From Hyphomicrobiaceae bacterium (GTDB lineage Bacteria; Pseudomonadota; Alphaproteobacteria; Rhizobiales; Hyphomicrobiaceae): DNA of 64,000 nucleotides. Below, piece after piece: positions 25,987 to 33,117 of this stretch (position 1 is the first letter of the stretch; each line of letters starts with the position of its first letter). Where the stretch lies: positions 1 to 64,000 of the forward strand of contig JAJFHG010000064.1 in NCBI GenBank assembly GCA_021775735.1. The letters run 5' to 3'. The notes below the pieces were generated by a model. That model had not been told where the DNA came from. It made no database searches and saw only the letters and a program-made list of their open reading frames with translations. A program made the position numbers and the translations under genes.

Positions 25987-26679
25987 ATGGCTGGTAAAAC
26001 TATGATGCACACGGTTGCGCTAAGACTTGCGTCCGTCTGTGTTGCACTCTCGCTGGCTGGGGTTTTGCCCGCAGCGAAAGCGCAGGCGCAAGCGAACGTC
26101 AACAACGGATTTTATTTTGGTATTTTGCTCGCTGGTGTTTTAGCTGAGCAGGATGTCGTGGAAATTTCGGATCCCGGACCACCGCCAACTATTGAGGTGG
26201 GAACGGCTGAATTGGATGCCGTTGGCGGCACATTGGCGATCGGTTTCAGAGCACCCATTGGTGGCAACATCATTGGTGGTATTGAGGGCGATGTCACAGT
26301 TGGTAACTTTGAAGACAATTATGATGGGGACAAATATCACGGCGATTATCTTGCCACCCTGCGCGCCATCTTCGGCATTGAAGTCGGTACCAATACATTT
26401 CTTTATCTGACCGGCGGTATAGCCTTTCTTGACGCCAATTACGTGGGAGATGGGCCAGCACCAGCAATGACAATCGGAGTCGCTGATGAAACGCTCATCG
26501 GTGTTGCTGTTGGCGGTGGTGGAGAATTCAATATCGGTATGGGTGGCGTCAAAATCCGCACCCAGTATCTTTATACCTCGTTTGAGGATTGGAAATTTGT
26601 GAGCAACGGTGAGTACTATGACGTGGAAACAGATGCTCACGTTGCACAGATTGGTTTTGTTGTACCGTTTCCGAACTAA
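25987..26679 (+). CDS. Outer-membrane beta-barrel protein
   Basis: GGGGG 8 bases before ATG 25987 supports this start and a 230-residue product. A signal peptide covers about residues 1-34 (ALRLASVCVALSLAGVLPAAKAQA). The mature part has alternating Gly/aromatic strands such as GIEGDVTVGNFED, YLATLRAIFGIEVG, TFLYLTGGIAFLDANY and VKIRTQYLYTSFEDW, ending with HVAQIGFVVPFPN. The pattern fits the OmpA-like / Omp25-type porin family common in Hyphomicrobiales. Ligands or pore function are not visible. A bidirectional terminator follows. Confidence 0.85.
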   Translation: MAGKTMMHTVALRLASVCVALSLAGVLPAAKAQAQANVNNGFYFGILLAGVLAEQDVVEISDPGPPPTIEVGTAELDAVGGTLAIGFRAPIGGNIIGGIEGDVTVGNFEDNYDGDKYHGDYLATLRAIFGIEVGTNTFLYLTGGIAFLDANYVGDGPAPAMTIGVADETLIGVAVGGGGEFNIGMGGVKIRTQYLYTSFEDWKFVSNGEYYDVETDAHVAQIGFVVPFPN

Positions 26680-26704
26680 CTGCGATTGGCGAAAACAAAC
26701 AAAG

Positions 26705-26739
26705 GCTGCGCAGGTCAATGGACCAAGCGCAGCTTTTTT
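26705..26739 (+). terminator. Intrinsic terminator after the barrel gene
   Basis: GCTGCGC (26705-26711) pairs with GCGCAGC (26727-26733), with an inner GGTC/GACC stem, and six T follow. It sits between two convergent genes and may serve both, though the T-run favours the plus strand. Confidence 0.85.
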
Positions 26740-27286
26740 ATTTGGGCTTGCGCGTCAGCATGGTGAACACAGCATCGAATTGGGCCTTGGGGCCAAGACC
26801 TGGCTGGTTGTGGCCCATGGCGTATTGCCCAATTAGAGAGTGGTAGGCAAGGTGCGCGCGTGCGTTGGCTTCCAGGCTTGAAAAGCCAAGCTCCTGGAAT
26901 AGGTTTTCGGTATAGCCAATGCGTCTGCGATCAATAGTTTTGAGCGTATTGGCGACGGTCTTGTCTGTTGTCGCCCAGGCGCGGATGGCGAGTTCAAGTT
27001 TGCCATTTGATTGCAGAACAATTTCGAACAATGCCCGCAGACGTGTCTTCGCATCACCTCCGCGCCGCTCAACCTCATCAATGATGGCGTGGGTGGCTTC
27101 ACGCTTCCAGAGCGACAGCATTGCGGTGAGCAGCGCCTTGCGGTCCTTAAAATGCCAGTAAAAGCTTCCTTTGGTGACTTTGAGCTTTGCGGCAAGCGGT
27201 TCAACACGTACCGCCTCGAGGCCATCGCGGCTCAACGTTTTAAGCCCAGCCAACACCCAGTCATTTTTGTCTAAACGGTTGCTCAT
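26738..27286 (-). CDS. TetR/AcrR-family transcriptional regulator
   Basis: A 182-residue repressor-type protein. The N-terminal helix-turn-helix is clear: GLEAVRVEPLAAKLKVTKGS followed by FYWHFKDRKALLTAML. The C-terminal ligand-binding part is all-helical and matches no specific ligand class. I choose the ATG at 27286; the frame continues upstream into the operator. Two 20-bp palindromes lie between this gene and the divergent membrane-protein gene, one beginning 7 bp from the start codon, so it very probably represses itself and the neighbour. A minus-strand TTGCGC-17-TATGGT promoter would start transcription almost at the ATG, implying a very short leader. Confidence 0.9.
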   Translation of the reverse strand: MSNRLDKNDWVLAGLKTLSRDGLEAVRVEPLAAKLKVTKGSFYWHFKDRKALLTAMLSLWKREATHAIIDEVERRGGDAKTRLRALFEIVLQSNGKLELAIRAWATTDKTVANTLKTIDRRRIGYTENLFQELGFSSLEANARAHLAYHSLIGQYAMGHNQPGLGPKAQFDAVFTMLTRKPK

Positions 27287-27293
27287 TTGCCAA

Positions 27294-27361
27294 ACCATAC
27301 GCAAGCGTATTGACAAGCGCAACCTGTGTTGTTACAACGAGACCATACGCTACCGTATGGT
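27294..27361. promoter_or_regulatory. Paired TetR-type operators around a divergent promoter
   Basis: Site 2 (27342-27361) is a perfect palindrome: arms ACCATACG and CGTATGGT around 4 bases. Site 1 (27294-27313) has the same left arm ACCATACG, the same 4-base gap and the right arm CGTATTGA with two changes. Between them the plus strand has TTGACA (27310-27315), a 17-base spacer and TACAAC (27333-27338), a near-consensus sigma-70 promoter reading towards the small membrane protein gene. Site 2 covers its start point and site 1 overlaps its -35 element. The layout predicts repression of both genes by the TetR protein. Confidence 0.8.
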
Positions 27362-27429
27362 GGGGAGTACTGCGAATAACTACGATGGCGCACAGGCGCC
27401 TTGAATGAGGCATTGAGGTGGAGGATCAC

Positions 27430-27810
27430 ATGAACGAACTAGCTTTGACACTTGCTGCGTTTTTGTTGTTTGGCACGGGGATTGTGCATTCTGTGCTGGG
27501 TGAACGCAGGTTAATCGGCCCCCTGCTCACACCAGAGAAACGCTCAGGTCTTCTCGAGAACAGCAAATTTGCACGCCAGGTTTTGCGCTTTGCCTGGCAC
27601 TTAACGACCTTGACCCTGTGGGGCTTCGCCGCCATCCTTTCCGGGCTTGCTGTGTCGCCGCCTGGACAGCAGACCGCGACCACGTTGGCTATTATGGCCA
27701 TGATTTGCTTGTTGTGCGCGGTTTATATCTTTGTCACCTCCGGCGCGCGTCATCTGGCCTGGCCAGTTTTTCTGGTGGCTGCCGGCCTTTGTGTGGTGCC
27801 GCTGGTGTGA
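27430..27810 (+). CDS. Small integral membrane protein controlled by the adjacent TetR regulator (predicted)
   Basis: GGAGGA 5-6 bases before the ATG at 27430 is a strong ribosome-binding site, giving 126 residues. Four hydrophobic segments are visible (LALTLAAFLLFGTGIVHSVLG; WHLTTLTLWGFAAILSGLAV; TTLAIMAMICLLCAVYIFVT; LAWPVFLVAAGLCVVPLV). The first loop has a basic GERRLIGPLL and LLENSKFARQVLRF. I do not recognise a named family. A TetR-controlled small membrane protein may belong to a stress or efflux response, which is inference only. Its last 61 bp overlap the end of the convergent DUF6644 gene. Confidence 0.8.
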   Translation: MNELALTLAAFLLFGTGIVHSVLGERRLIGPLLTPEKRSGLLENSKFARQVLRFAWHLTTLTLWGFAAILSGLAVSPPGQQTATTLAIMAMICLLCAVYIFVTSGARHLAWPVFLVAAGLCVVPLV

Positions 27811-28337
27811 GGTGAGATCGCAGGCGCTATCTCTTCAAGTTCTGGTTCAGGAACATAGGCGATCATGCGGCCCGCCGTGATGATCGCCATCCACAGCATG
27901 ATGGAGAAAATCGCGAGCGTTTTTACCGATTTCGGAGGTGCCGTTTGACGATCCCAGTCTTTGAGGTGTGGAAAGACCTGCCGTTGAAACCAGAAAACGC
28001 TCAAGGCTGTGATGCAAAGAAGAGCGACCTTGATTTGAAAGGCGAGGTTCAGCCCGAACGTCACGGAGTCGGATAAAAAGAGCAGGATGCCGCTGATCAA
28101 ATTGATCAGAAAACCAAACCAAACCCATGGCAGGATGTGGTGCGCCAAGTTAAGTAACGACAGATCTCGATGGACGCCAAGCAACCTGAGGTCAAAAACA
28201 AACATGCCGCCGAAAACAAGGCCAAGCCCAAACATGTGGAATGTTTCGAGTATTGGATACGCCCAGGTGGATGAGCGCACAAAGTCGGAAATCGCCAAAG
28301 CCTCAAGCGTTTTGAGCAGCCAGATATAATCCATCAC
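27750..28337 (-). CDS. DUF6644-type membrane protein
   Basis: A 195-residue protein with about five transmembrane segments (YPILETFHMFGLGLVFGGMFV; WVWFGFLINLISGILLFLS; LAFQIKVALLCITALSVFWF; TLAIFSIMLWMAIITAGRMIAYV). The His/Arg-bearing segments (ETFHMFGLG, AHHILPW) resemble heme-binding membrane proteins, but no cofactor is proven. It follows the DUF6152 gene by 4 bp on the same strand; the DUF6152-DUF6644 pair recurs in other proteobacteria. The C-terminal 35 residues (ISPHTSGTTQRPAATRKTG) are polar and lie in the 61-bp overlap with the convergent gene. Start is GTG 28337 (AAGG 7 bases upstream) or ATG 28334. Confidence 0.82.
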   Translation of the reverse strand: MMDYIWLLKTLEALAISDFVRSSTWAYPILETFHMFGLGLVFGGMFVFDLRLLGVHRDLSLLNLAHHILPWVWFGFLINLISGILLFLSDSVTFGLNLAFQIKVALLCITALSVFWFQRQVFPHLKDWDRQTAPPKSVKTLAIFSIMLWMAIITAGRMIAYVPEPELEEIAPAISPHTSGTTQRPAATRKTGQAR

Positions 28338-28341
28338 ATGA

Positions 28342-28734
28342 TTACCTTGGTGAACGACGCATCATGATCGTTTTGCCACCGACAAAGCTGATCAAGCGCA
28401 TGCCAAGTGACGCGCCGCCAGATCGCGCGCGCCAGCCACTCACGCGGACCTTGCGCCCTGACTTTAGTCTGGCGGCGGTCAAGCCTCTGGACCGTGCTTT
28501 CGGGATGCTTTCAGTTTCGACCCGCCACGTGCCGCCACTGGTTTGTACAGAAAAGAAAATATGCGGGTTCTTGTAGCTGACAGAGGTGATCACACCGGAA
28601 ATTGTCACTGGTTTTTTGGGATTATATTTTGTGACGTAGCTGTGATGGGCATCGCTCGTGCCAAGTTGTGCAAAGCCAATCACCACACAACTGCTCATAA
28701 TAGCTGCTGATAAAACGATAAAACGCGAGACCAT
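28342..28734 (-). CDS. DUF6152 exported protein
   Basis: A 130-residue protein with a signal peptide (FIVLSAAIMSSCVVIGFAQ). The characteristic AHHSYVTKYNPKKPVTISGV is followed by ITSVSYKNPHIFFSV, and a small beta-rich domain ends in RKVRVSGWRARSGGASLGMR. The HH near the mature N-terminus could bind metal. Family function is unknown. It forms a tight unit with the DUF6644 membrane protein, suggesting a periplasmic partner of that protein. Confidence 0.85.
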   Translation of the reverse strand: MVSRFIVLSAAIMSSCVVIGFAQLGTSDAHHSYVTKYNPKKPVTISGVITSVSYKNPHIFFSVQTSGGTWRVETESIPKARSRGLTAARLKSGRKVRVSGWRARSGGASLGMRLISFVGGKTIMMRRSPR

Positions 28735-28818
28735 AACACCAGAACCTCAAACTGAAGACAGTTCAAAGTTTGTAGCGCCCGGTTGCGCACTGGGAAAAGA
28801 TGAAACGCTCGCTTTTGG

Positions 28819-28845
28819 CTTGGCGGAGGCAAACTCTCCGCCAAG
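28819..28845 (-). terminator. Hairpin downstream of gap
   Basis: CTTGGCGGAG (28819-28828) and CTCCGCCAAG (28836-28845) form a perfect 10-bp stem with a 7-base loop, 10 bp after the gap stop codon. The following bases on the minus strand are not T-rich, so termination may need Rho, or the hairpin may protect the mRNA end. Confidence 0.55.
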
Positions 28846-28855
28846 TGTGATGCGC

Positions 28856-29863
28856 TTACATCAATTTTGCCATGGCAACGGCTGTGTCTGCCATCCGATT
28901 GGAGAAGCCCCACTCGTTGTCATACCATGACAGTACGCGGACCAAGTTGCCATCCATGACCTTAGTTTGATCGAGATGGAAAATGCTGGAACGGGCGTCA
29001 TGATTGAAGTCCGACGACACGTTTGGCTGATCCGTCGTTCCGAGAATGCCCTTGAGTGCACCCTCAGAGGCCGCTTTTACTGCAGCGTTGATTTCTTCGA
29101 CTGTGGTTTCGCGTTTTGGCACCACCTTAAGGTCCACGACCGAAACATTCGGCGTCGGGACACGTATGGCAACCCCGTCAAGGCGACCATTAAGTTCTGG
29201 CAACACCAGGCCAACGGCTTTTGCAGCGCCCGTTGACGTTGGGATCATAGACAGACCCGCAGCACGTGCCCGGTAAAGATCTGAATGCATTGTGTCGAGC
29301 GTTGGTTGATCGCCTGTGAAGGCGTGGATGGTTGTCATAAACCCTTTGTCGATACCAACAAGGTCATTCAGGACTTTCGCAACAGGCGCCAGGCAGTTTG
29401 TGGTGCACGATGCGTTCGATACGACCAAGTGGTCGTTTGTCAGCTTGTCGTGGTTGACGCCATAGACAACGGTGAGATCAGCACCTGACGCTGGTGCGGA
29501 CACCAGTACACGTTTGGCACCAGCTTCGAGGTGCGCGGCTGCTTTATCGCGTGCTGCGAATATACCGGTGCATTCAAGCGCAATATCAACACCAAGTTCA
29601 CGGTGAGGAAGCTCAGCTGGATTTCTAATTGCCGTCACACGAATGGGACCATTACCGATATCAATCGTATCACCATCAACAGTGACCGTCCCGGGGTAGC
29701 GTCCGTGGACAGAGTCAAAGCGCAGCAGATGGGCGTTGGTTTCAACAGGGCCAAGATCGTTGATGGCGACAACTTCAATGTCTTTTCGCCCGCTCTCAGC
29801 AATCGCGCGCAAAACATTGCGGCCGATGCGTCCAAAACCATTGATCGCAACCTTAACTGTCAT
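28856..29863 (-). CDS. gap: Glyceraldehyde-3-phosphate dehydrogenase, type I
   Basis: Glycolytic and gluconeogenic enzyme of 335 residues. The NAD-binding start is [17 protein letters not shown], the catalytic Cys lies in [13 protein letters not shown], and [32 protein letters not shown] and [13 protein letters not shown] are all present and in order. Ribosome-binding site GGAGG lies 6 bases before the ATG and is fully enclosed in a hairpin (separate entry). In many relatives gap lies between tkt and pgk; neither is present here. It is divergent from the DUF4164-zapA block. Confidence 0.97.
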   Translation of the reverse strand: MTVKVAINGFGRIGRNVLRAIAESGRKDIEVVAINDLGPVETNAHLLRFDSVHGRYPGTVTVDGDTIDIGNGPIRVTAIRNPAELPHRELGVDIALECTGIFAARDKAAAHLEAGAKRVLVSAPASGADLTVVYGVNHDKLTNDHLVVSNASCTTNCLAPVAKVLNDLVGIDKGFMTTIHAFTGDQPTLDTMHSDLYRARAAGLSMIPTSTGAAKAVGLVLPELNGRLDGVAIRVPTPNVSVVDLKVVPKRETTVEEINAAVKAASEGALKGILGTTDQPNVSSDFNHDARSSIFHLDQTKVMDGNLVRVLSWYDNEWGFSNRMADTAVAMAKLM

Positions 29864-29869
29864 CGCTAT

Positions 29870-29907
29870 CCTCCAAAGGGGCGGTCCGTTGGCGGGCCCT
29901 TTGGAGG
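29870..29907 (-). promoter_or_regulatory. gap: 11-bp hairpin enclosing the gap ribosome-binding site
   Basis: In the gap mRNA, CCTCCAAAGGG (29907-29897) is exactly complementary to CCCTTTGGAGG (29880-29870), with a 16-base loop. The second arm contains the GGAGG that lies 6 bases before the ATG, so the folded form hides the ribosome-binding site. This is the layout of a translational switch (thermometer, protein- or ligand-controlled leader). The same DNA palindrome could instead bind a repressor. Upstream, 29908-30250 has only a weak CCTCC/GGAGG pair at 30065-30084 and no gene. Confidence 0.65.
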
Positions 29908-30250
29908 CGTGCCAGGTGCCGTGTTGTTGGGCAGATTGGCAGACGGGCCAACATACCGTGTCACAGATGTGGCGCCATTAACTTGACGACCGGGTTGCCT
30001 GTCAATGCGGCATCCGTACGAGGCGCAAATCCTGAGCTCTATCGCTCACGGGTGCGATGCACGGCCTCCCTACGGGTGTGGAGGGGAACGGTCGTTCGCT
30101 CGGACCCAATTTTTGTGCCCGCAAGAGGAAGTTATTCGCTGTCATTTGTTGCACAGCGTTTTGAGACCACTTATGTTGGATCCAGCATTCGGAGCTGCCG
30201 CTTATTCAGGCGCGGCGGCTGGACAAAAGTCTTCAGCTAGGATTGGGCTC

Positions 30251-30514
30251 ATGGCTCAGCAGGCAAAGAAAAAAGCCGCGCGCCAAGCCCGGCGTTCTAA
30301 CAATACAACAGCTGGCACCGAAGGTGCGGGCAACACAGGCCTCAAAGCGTCTGATGCCTCGTCCGCTCGCCTGGCCCAGCTCGAGCGTGAGCGCAATGAG
30401 GCTTTGCGCCAATTGGCAGACGCCAACGAGCGGATCAAGCAGCTCGAAGACGCCCAAGAGCAGGTCGTCCATCGAATTGATTGGGTTGTCGATTCGCTTC
30501 ATACTCTGAAGTAG
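30251..30514 (+). CDS. DUF4164-type coiled-coil protein
   Basis: An 87-residue protein beginning MAQQAKKKAARQARRSNN; AGGA lies about 8 bases before the ATG at 30251. The N-terminal 35 residues are basic and disordered-looking. The rest is one long heptad helix (LAQLERERNEALRQLADANE then RIKQLEDAQEQVVHRIDWVV). This fits the DUF4164 family found next to zapA in Hyphomicrobiales. ZapA is a division protein, so a role with the Z-ring is plausible but unproven. Confidence 0.8.
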   Translation: MAQQAKKKAARQARRSNNTTAGTEGAGNTGLKASDASSARLAQLERERNEALRQLADANERIKQLEDAQEQVVHRIDWVVDSLHTLK

Positions 30515-30534
30515 GACGCGCTCTGATTCGAGTG

Positions 30535-30618
30535 CACCGGCTGGTGCCGGTGTGAGCATGTGCGCTCACAGGAGCACGCGGGGATAAGGCGCCCAGGTAC
30601 TTGGACAGGTACTTGGAC
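30535..30618 (+). repeat. Two hairpins and a 12-bp tandem repeat between the DUF4164 gene and zapA
   Basis: CACCGGC/GCCGGTG (30535-30541 with 30546-30552) and TGTGAGC/GCTCACA (30551-30557 with 30564-30570) are adjacent small hairpins. AGGTACTTGGAC then occurs twice in direct tandem at 30595-30606 and 30607-30618, just before a G-run and the zapA start. Role unknown. Confidence 0.5.
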
Positions 30619-30640
30619 TTGGGGGGGGAGGCTCGAGGCA

Positions 30641-30907
30641 ATGGGGCAGGTTGCTGTTTCGCTCAATGGACGAACCTATCGTCTCGCTTGCAACGATGGC
30701 GAAGAGGAACGCTTGCGCACGCTTGCTGATCAGGTGCGCCAGAAGCTCAATACCCTCACCGATGAGTTTGGCCAGGTTGGCGAGACGCGCCTTCTAGTCA
30801 TGGCAGCCTTAATGTTGGCCGATGACCTTTTGGACGCAAAGCCCGAGGGGGCACCGCCGGGCCAAGGCAAACCGGACACAGATGATCCGGCTGAAGACGC
30901 GGCATAA
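30641..30907 (+). CDS. zapA: Cell division protein ZapA
   Basis: An 88-residue ZapA-family protein. ZapA bundles FtsZ filaments at midcell. The family pattern is visible: QVAVSLNGRTYRLACNDGEE, RLRTLADQVRQKLNTLTDEF and the helical LLVMAALMLADDLLDAK. The C-terminal 20 residues are Pro/Asp-rich and variable. Start ATG at 30641 follows GGAGG by about 10 bases. It is followed by 6S RNA and fau, an arrangement conserved across many proteobacteria. Confidence 0.88.
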   Translation: MGQVAVSLNGRTYRLACNDGEEERLRTLADQVRQKLNTLTDEFGQVGETRLLVMAALMLADDLLDAKPEGAPPGQGKPDTDDPAEDAA

Positions 30908-31052
30908 ATCCCGTCTGCCTCGCATGATAACTTGGTAAAGCAACGCGTCTTAATTGCACAGAATTCTCAAACCAGGCGAGTTGGTCCATTGGCCGCGAGG
31001 CGCCGGTCCTGCTTGGTCTCGCTTTTTTCAGATTTGGCTTTTACAATCACGC

Positions 31053-31210
31053 CATGCTGCGGAGTTCGTCAGGAACTCGAATCTCACCGGCCTATACGAT
31101 TTGCCAGGGAGCTGTCCCTGACCGGGGTCGTGGCCTCGGACATATGGCGCCCACCTTACATTTTGTAGGGACCCGGCGAGATCATTACGTTCCAACGGCT
31201 CCGCGGCACT
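31053..31210 (+). ncRNA. ssrS: 6S RNA
   Basis: A roughly 158-base RNA that mimics an open promoter and binds the sigma-70 RNA polymerase holoenzyme. The closing stem GCTGCGGAG (31056-31064) pairs with CTCCGCGGC (31199-31207) over 9 positions including one T-G pair. Internal segments GGGAGCTGTCCCTGACC, GGGTCGTGGCCTCGGAC and ATATGGCGCCCACCT are those of alphaproteobacterial 6S RNAs. The location between zapA and fau is the conserved 6S site. Exact ends are approximate. Confidence 0.9.
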
Positions 31211-31309
31211 CGCCCATCGCCCACCAGCCAACCCGGCTTAAAAGGCCTGGCATCAAACCGAGACCACGAGCTAAGGAACACGCGCGTTAAACCCAGCGTG
31301 GTGCATTCA

Positions 31310-31900
31310 ATGTCGAGCGATGCCTCAATTTCAGACGCCAAAGCGGCCTTGCGCAAAACTGCCAAAGCAGTGCGTAAACAGGCGTCAGCAACACATCGTG
31401 CAACGGCGGCGCAGATGTTTGCCAAATACGGGATAGGTTTTGCAGGTGTTGGCGCACCAGCGATTGTCTCTGGCTACATGCCGATTGGTGATGAAGCGGA
31501 CATTTCTGACTTAATGGAGCACTTGGCGAGAGACGGATTTGGGATTGCTCTGCCTGTTATGGTCGGCAAAGGCAAACCGCTTCAATTTCGCAGATGGCGT
31601 CCTGGAGATGTTCTCGATGAGGTCCAGTGGAGGATTCGCGAGCCTGGAGAAACGGCAGAGATTGTTGCGCCCGATGTCATGCTGTGTCCGCTGCTTGCAT
31701 TTGATGAGGCTGGTTATCGTCTCGGCTATGGTGGTGGTTTTTATGACAGATCCCTGGCTGAGATCCGTGCCGCCAAGCCGGTGATCACAATTGGTATCGC
31801 TTTTGACGAACAAAAGGTCGACGCGGTCCCACGTGACGCGTATGACCAACGTCTGGATTGGATATTAACTCCGTCTGGCGCGCACAAGTTTAGCGCGTGA
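31310..31900 (+). CDS. fau: 5-formyltetrahydrofolate cyclo-ligase
   Basis: Converts 5-formyl-THF to 5,10-methenyl-THF with ATP, rescuing an inhibitory folate form. The 196-residue protein shows LRKTAKAVRKQ near the start, YMPIGDEADIS, and the signature LGYGGGFYDRSL with ATP- and magnesium-binding residues. The C-terminal RLDWILTP is also typical. I use the ATG at 31310; GTG codons at 31298 and 31301 are alternatives and no site is decisive. It lies about 100 bp after the 6S RNA; the two are often co-transcribed in proteobacteria. Confidence 0.92.
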   Translation: MSSDASISDAKAALRKTAKAVRKQASATHRATAAQMFAKYGIGFAGVGAPAIVSGYMPIGDEADISDLMEHLARDGFGIALPVMVGKGKPLQFRRWRPGDVLDEVQWRIREPGETAEIVAPDVMLCPLLAFDEAGYRLGYGGGFYDRSLAEIRAAKPVITIGIAFDEQKVDAVPRDAYDQRLDWILTPSGAHKFSA

Positions 31901-31955
31901 TAAAAGCTGCGTGGCATTTAGCGGTGCATGAGAAGAGAAAAGAAAAGGCTTTTGT

Positions 31956-32783
31956 ATGCGGTTGTTGTTTCTGGGTGATTTGGTAGGGCGTAGTGGACGC
32001 AATGCAGCCATTGAAGCCCTACCAAATTTACGCAAACGCTATGGCCTCGACTTTGTCATTGTTAATGCAGAAAATGCAGCTGGCGGTTTTGGCATCACGG
32101 AAAGTATTCTTGTTGATCTGCTGGACGCTGGTGCCGATGCAGTAACGCTTGGGAACCATGCGTTTGATCAACGCGATGCTCTGGTTTTTATCGAGCGCCA
32201 CCCGCAACTATTACGCCCGCTTAATTTTCCGCGAGGGACGCCAGGGCGTGGTGCTGGTATTTTTGAATCCAAAACAACCGGACAAAATGTGCTGGTAATC
32301 AATGCCCAGGGTCGCGTCTTTATGCCCGAACTTGATTGCCCGTTTCGCGCCATCGACAACGAAGTCACGACCTGTCAGCTAAAGCGCGATTGTGATGCCA
32401 TCTTTATCGACTTTCATGCCGAAGCAACAAGTGAGAAACAAGCGCTGGGCCATTTTCTCGATGGTCGGGTCAGTACCGTTGTTGGCACCCACACCCATGT
32501 GCCAACGGCAGATGAGCGCGTGCTGGCCAAGGGTACGGCCTACATGTCAGACGTTGGTATGTGCGGTGTGTACAACTCAGTGCTCGGGATGAAAGCCGCT
32601 GAACCTGTCAATAGGTTCCTGACCCGGATTAACTCTGAGCGCTTCGAGCCTGAAACCGGTGCCGCCACGATTTGCGGTTTGGCGGTTGAGATCAATGATC
32701 AAACAGGCCTTGCGGTGACCACAAATGCATTGCGGCTCGGTGGCGATTTAGAGCCTACCGAGCCGCTATTTTGGGTCGAGTGA
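31956..32783 (+). CDS. YmdB/TIGR00282-type metallophosphoesterase
   Basis: A 275-residue metallophosphoesterase with all metal-binding motifs: FLGDLVGRSGRNA, VNAENAAGGFGIT, TLGNHAFDQRDAL and GTHTHVPTADER. Bacillus YmdB hydrolyses 2',3'-cAMP and affects RNA turnover and motility; the same chemistry is likely but not shown here. AAAAGG lies 7 bases before the ATG. It follows fau closely and may share its transcript. Confidence 0.9.
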   Translation: MRLLFLGDLVGRSGRNAAIEALPNLRKRYGLDFVIVNAENAAGGFGITESILVDLLDAGADAVTLGNHAFDQRDALVFIERHPQLLRPLNFPRGTPGRGAGIFESKTTGQNVLVINAQGRVFMPELDCPFRAIDNEVTTCQLKRDCDAIFIDFHAEATSEKQALGHFLDGRVSTVVGTHTHVPTADERVLAKGTAYMSDVGMCGVYNSVLGMKAAEPVNRFLTRINSERFEPETGAATICGLAVEINDQTGLAVTTNALRLGGDLEPTEPLFWVE

Positions 32784-32922
32784 GTAGAGATTTTGGCAAA
32801 TCGATAAGAGAACTTAGCTCCCATCGAGAGCATACGACGCACGTTTTACAAACTTCGCGTCACGATGGGCAGTCGTGACTGCGCCGAATAGAACACGATT
32901 CGTGCTCTGAGCGGTACCCTCG

Positions 32923-32947
32923 TTAAGTTTGGTTAATAAAAGGTTAA
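32923..32947. promoter_or_regulatory. CtrA-type box upstream of yebC
   Basis: TTAA (32933-32936), seven bases, TTAA (32944-32947) is an exact match to the alphaproteobacterial CtrA consensus TTAA-N7-TTAA. A third TTAA lies at 32923-32926, six bases before the first half. It lies in the 334-bp gap between the phosphoesterase and yebC, about 170 bp before yebC. Nothing else in that gap could be supported. Confidence 0.4.
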
Positions 32948-33117
32948 CGTGGTTGCTGGCACCACCTATTGTGAGCGGTAGGTTGTGGTGGCACAGGTGG
33001 CTTCCGTTGAGAGGCGGGACGTTGCCTTGACCGGTGAACACGCCTCGGGGCAAAACGAATGCACGCACGCAAAACGAAGTCACGGCAACGTGCAATACCA
33101 ATAGGACCAGACCAGCT

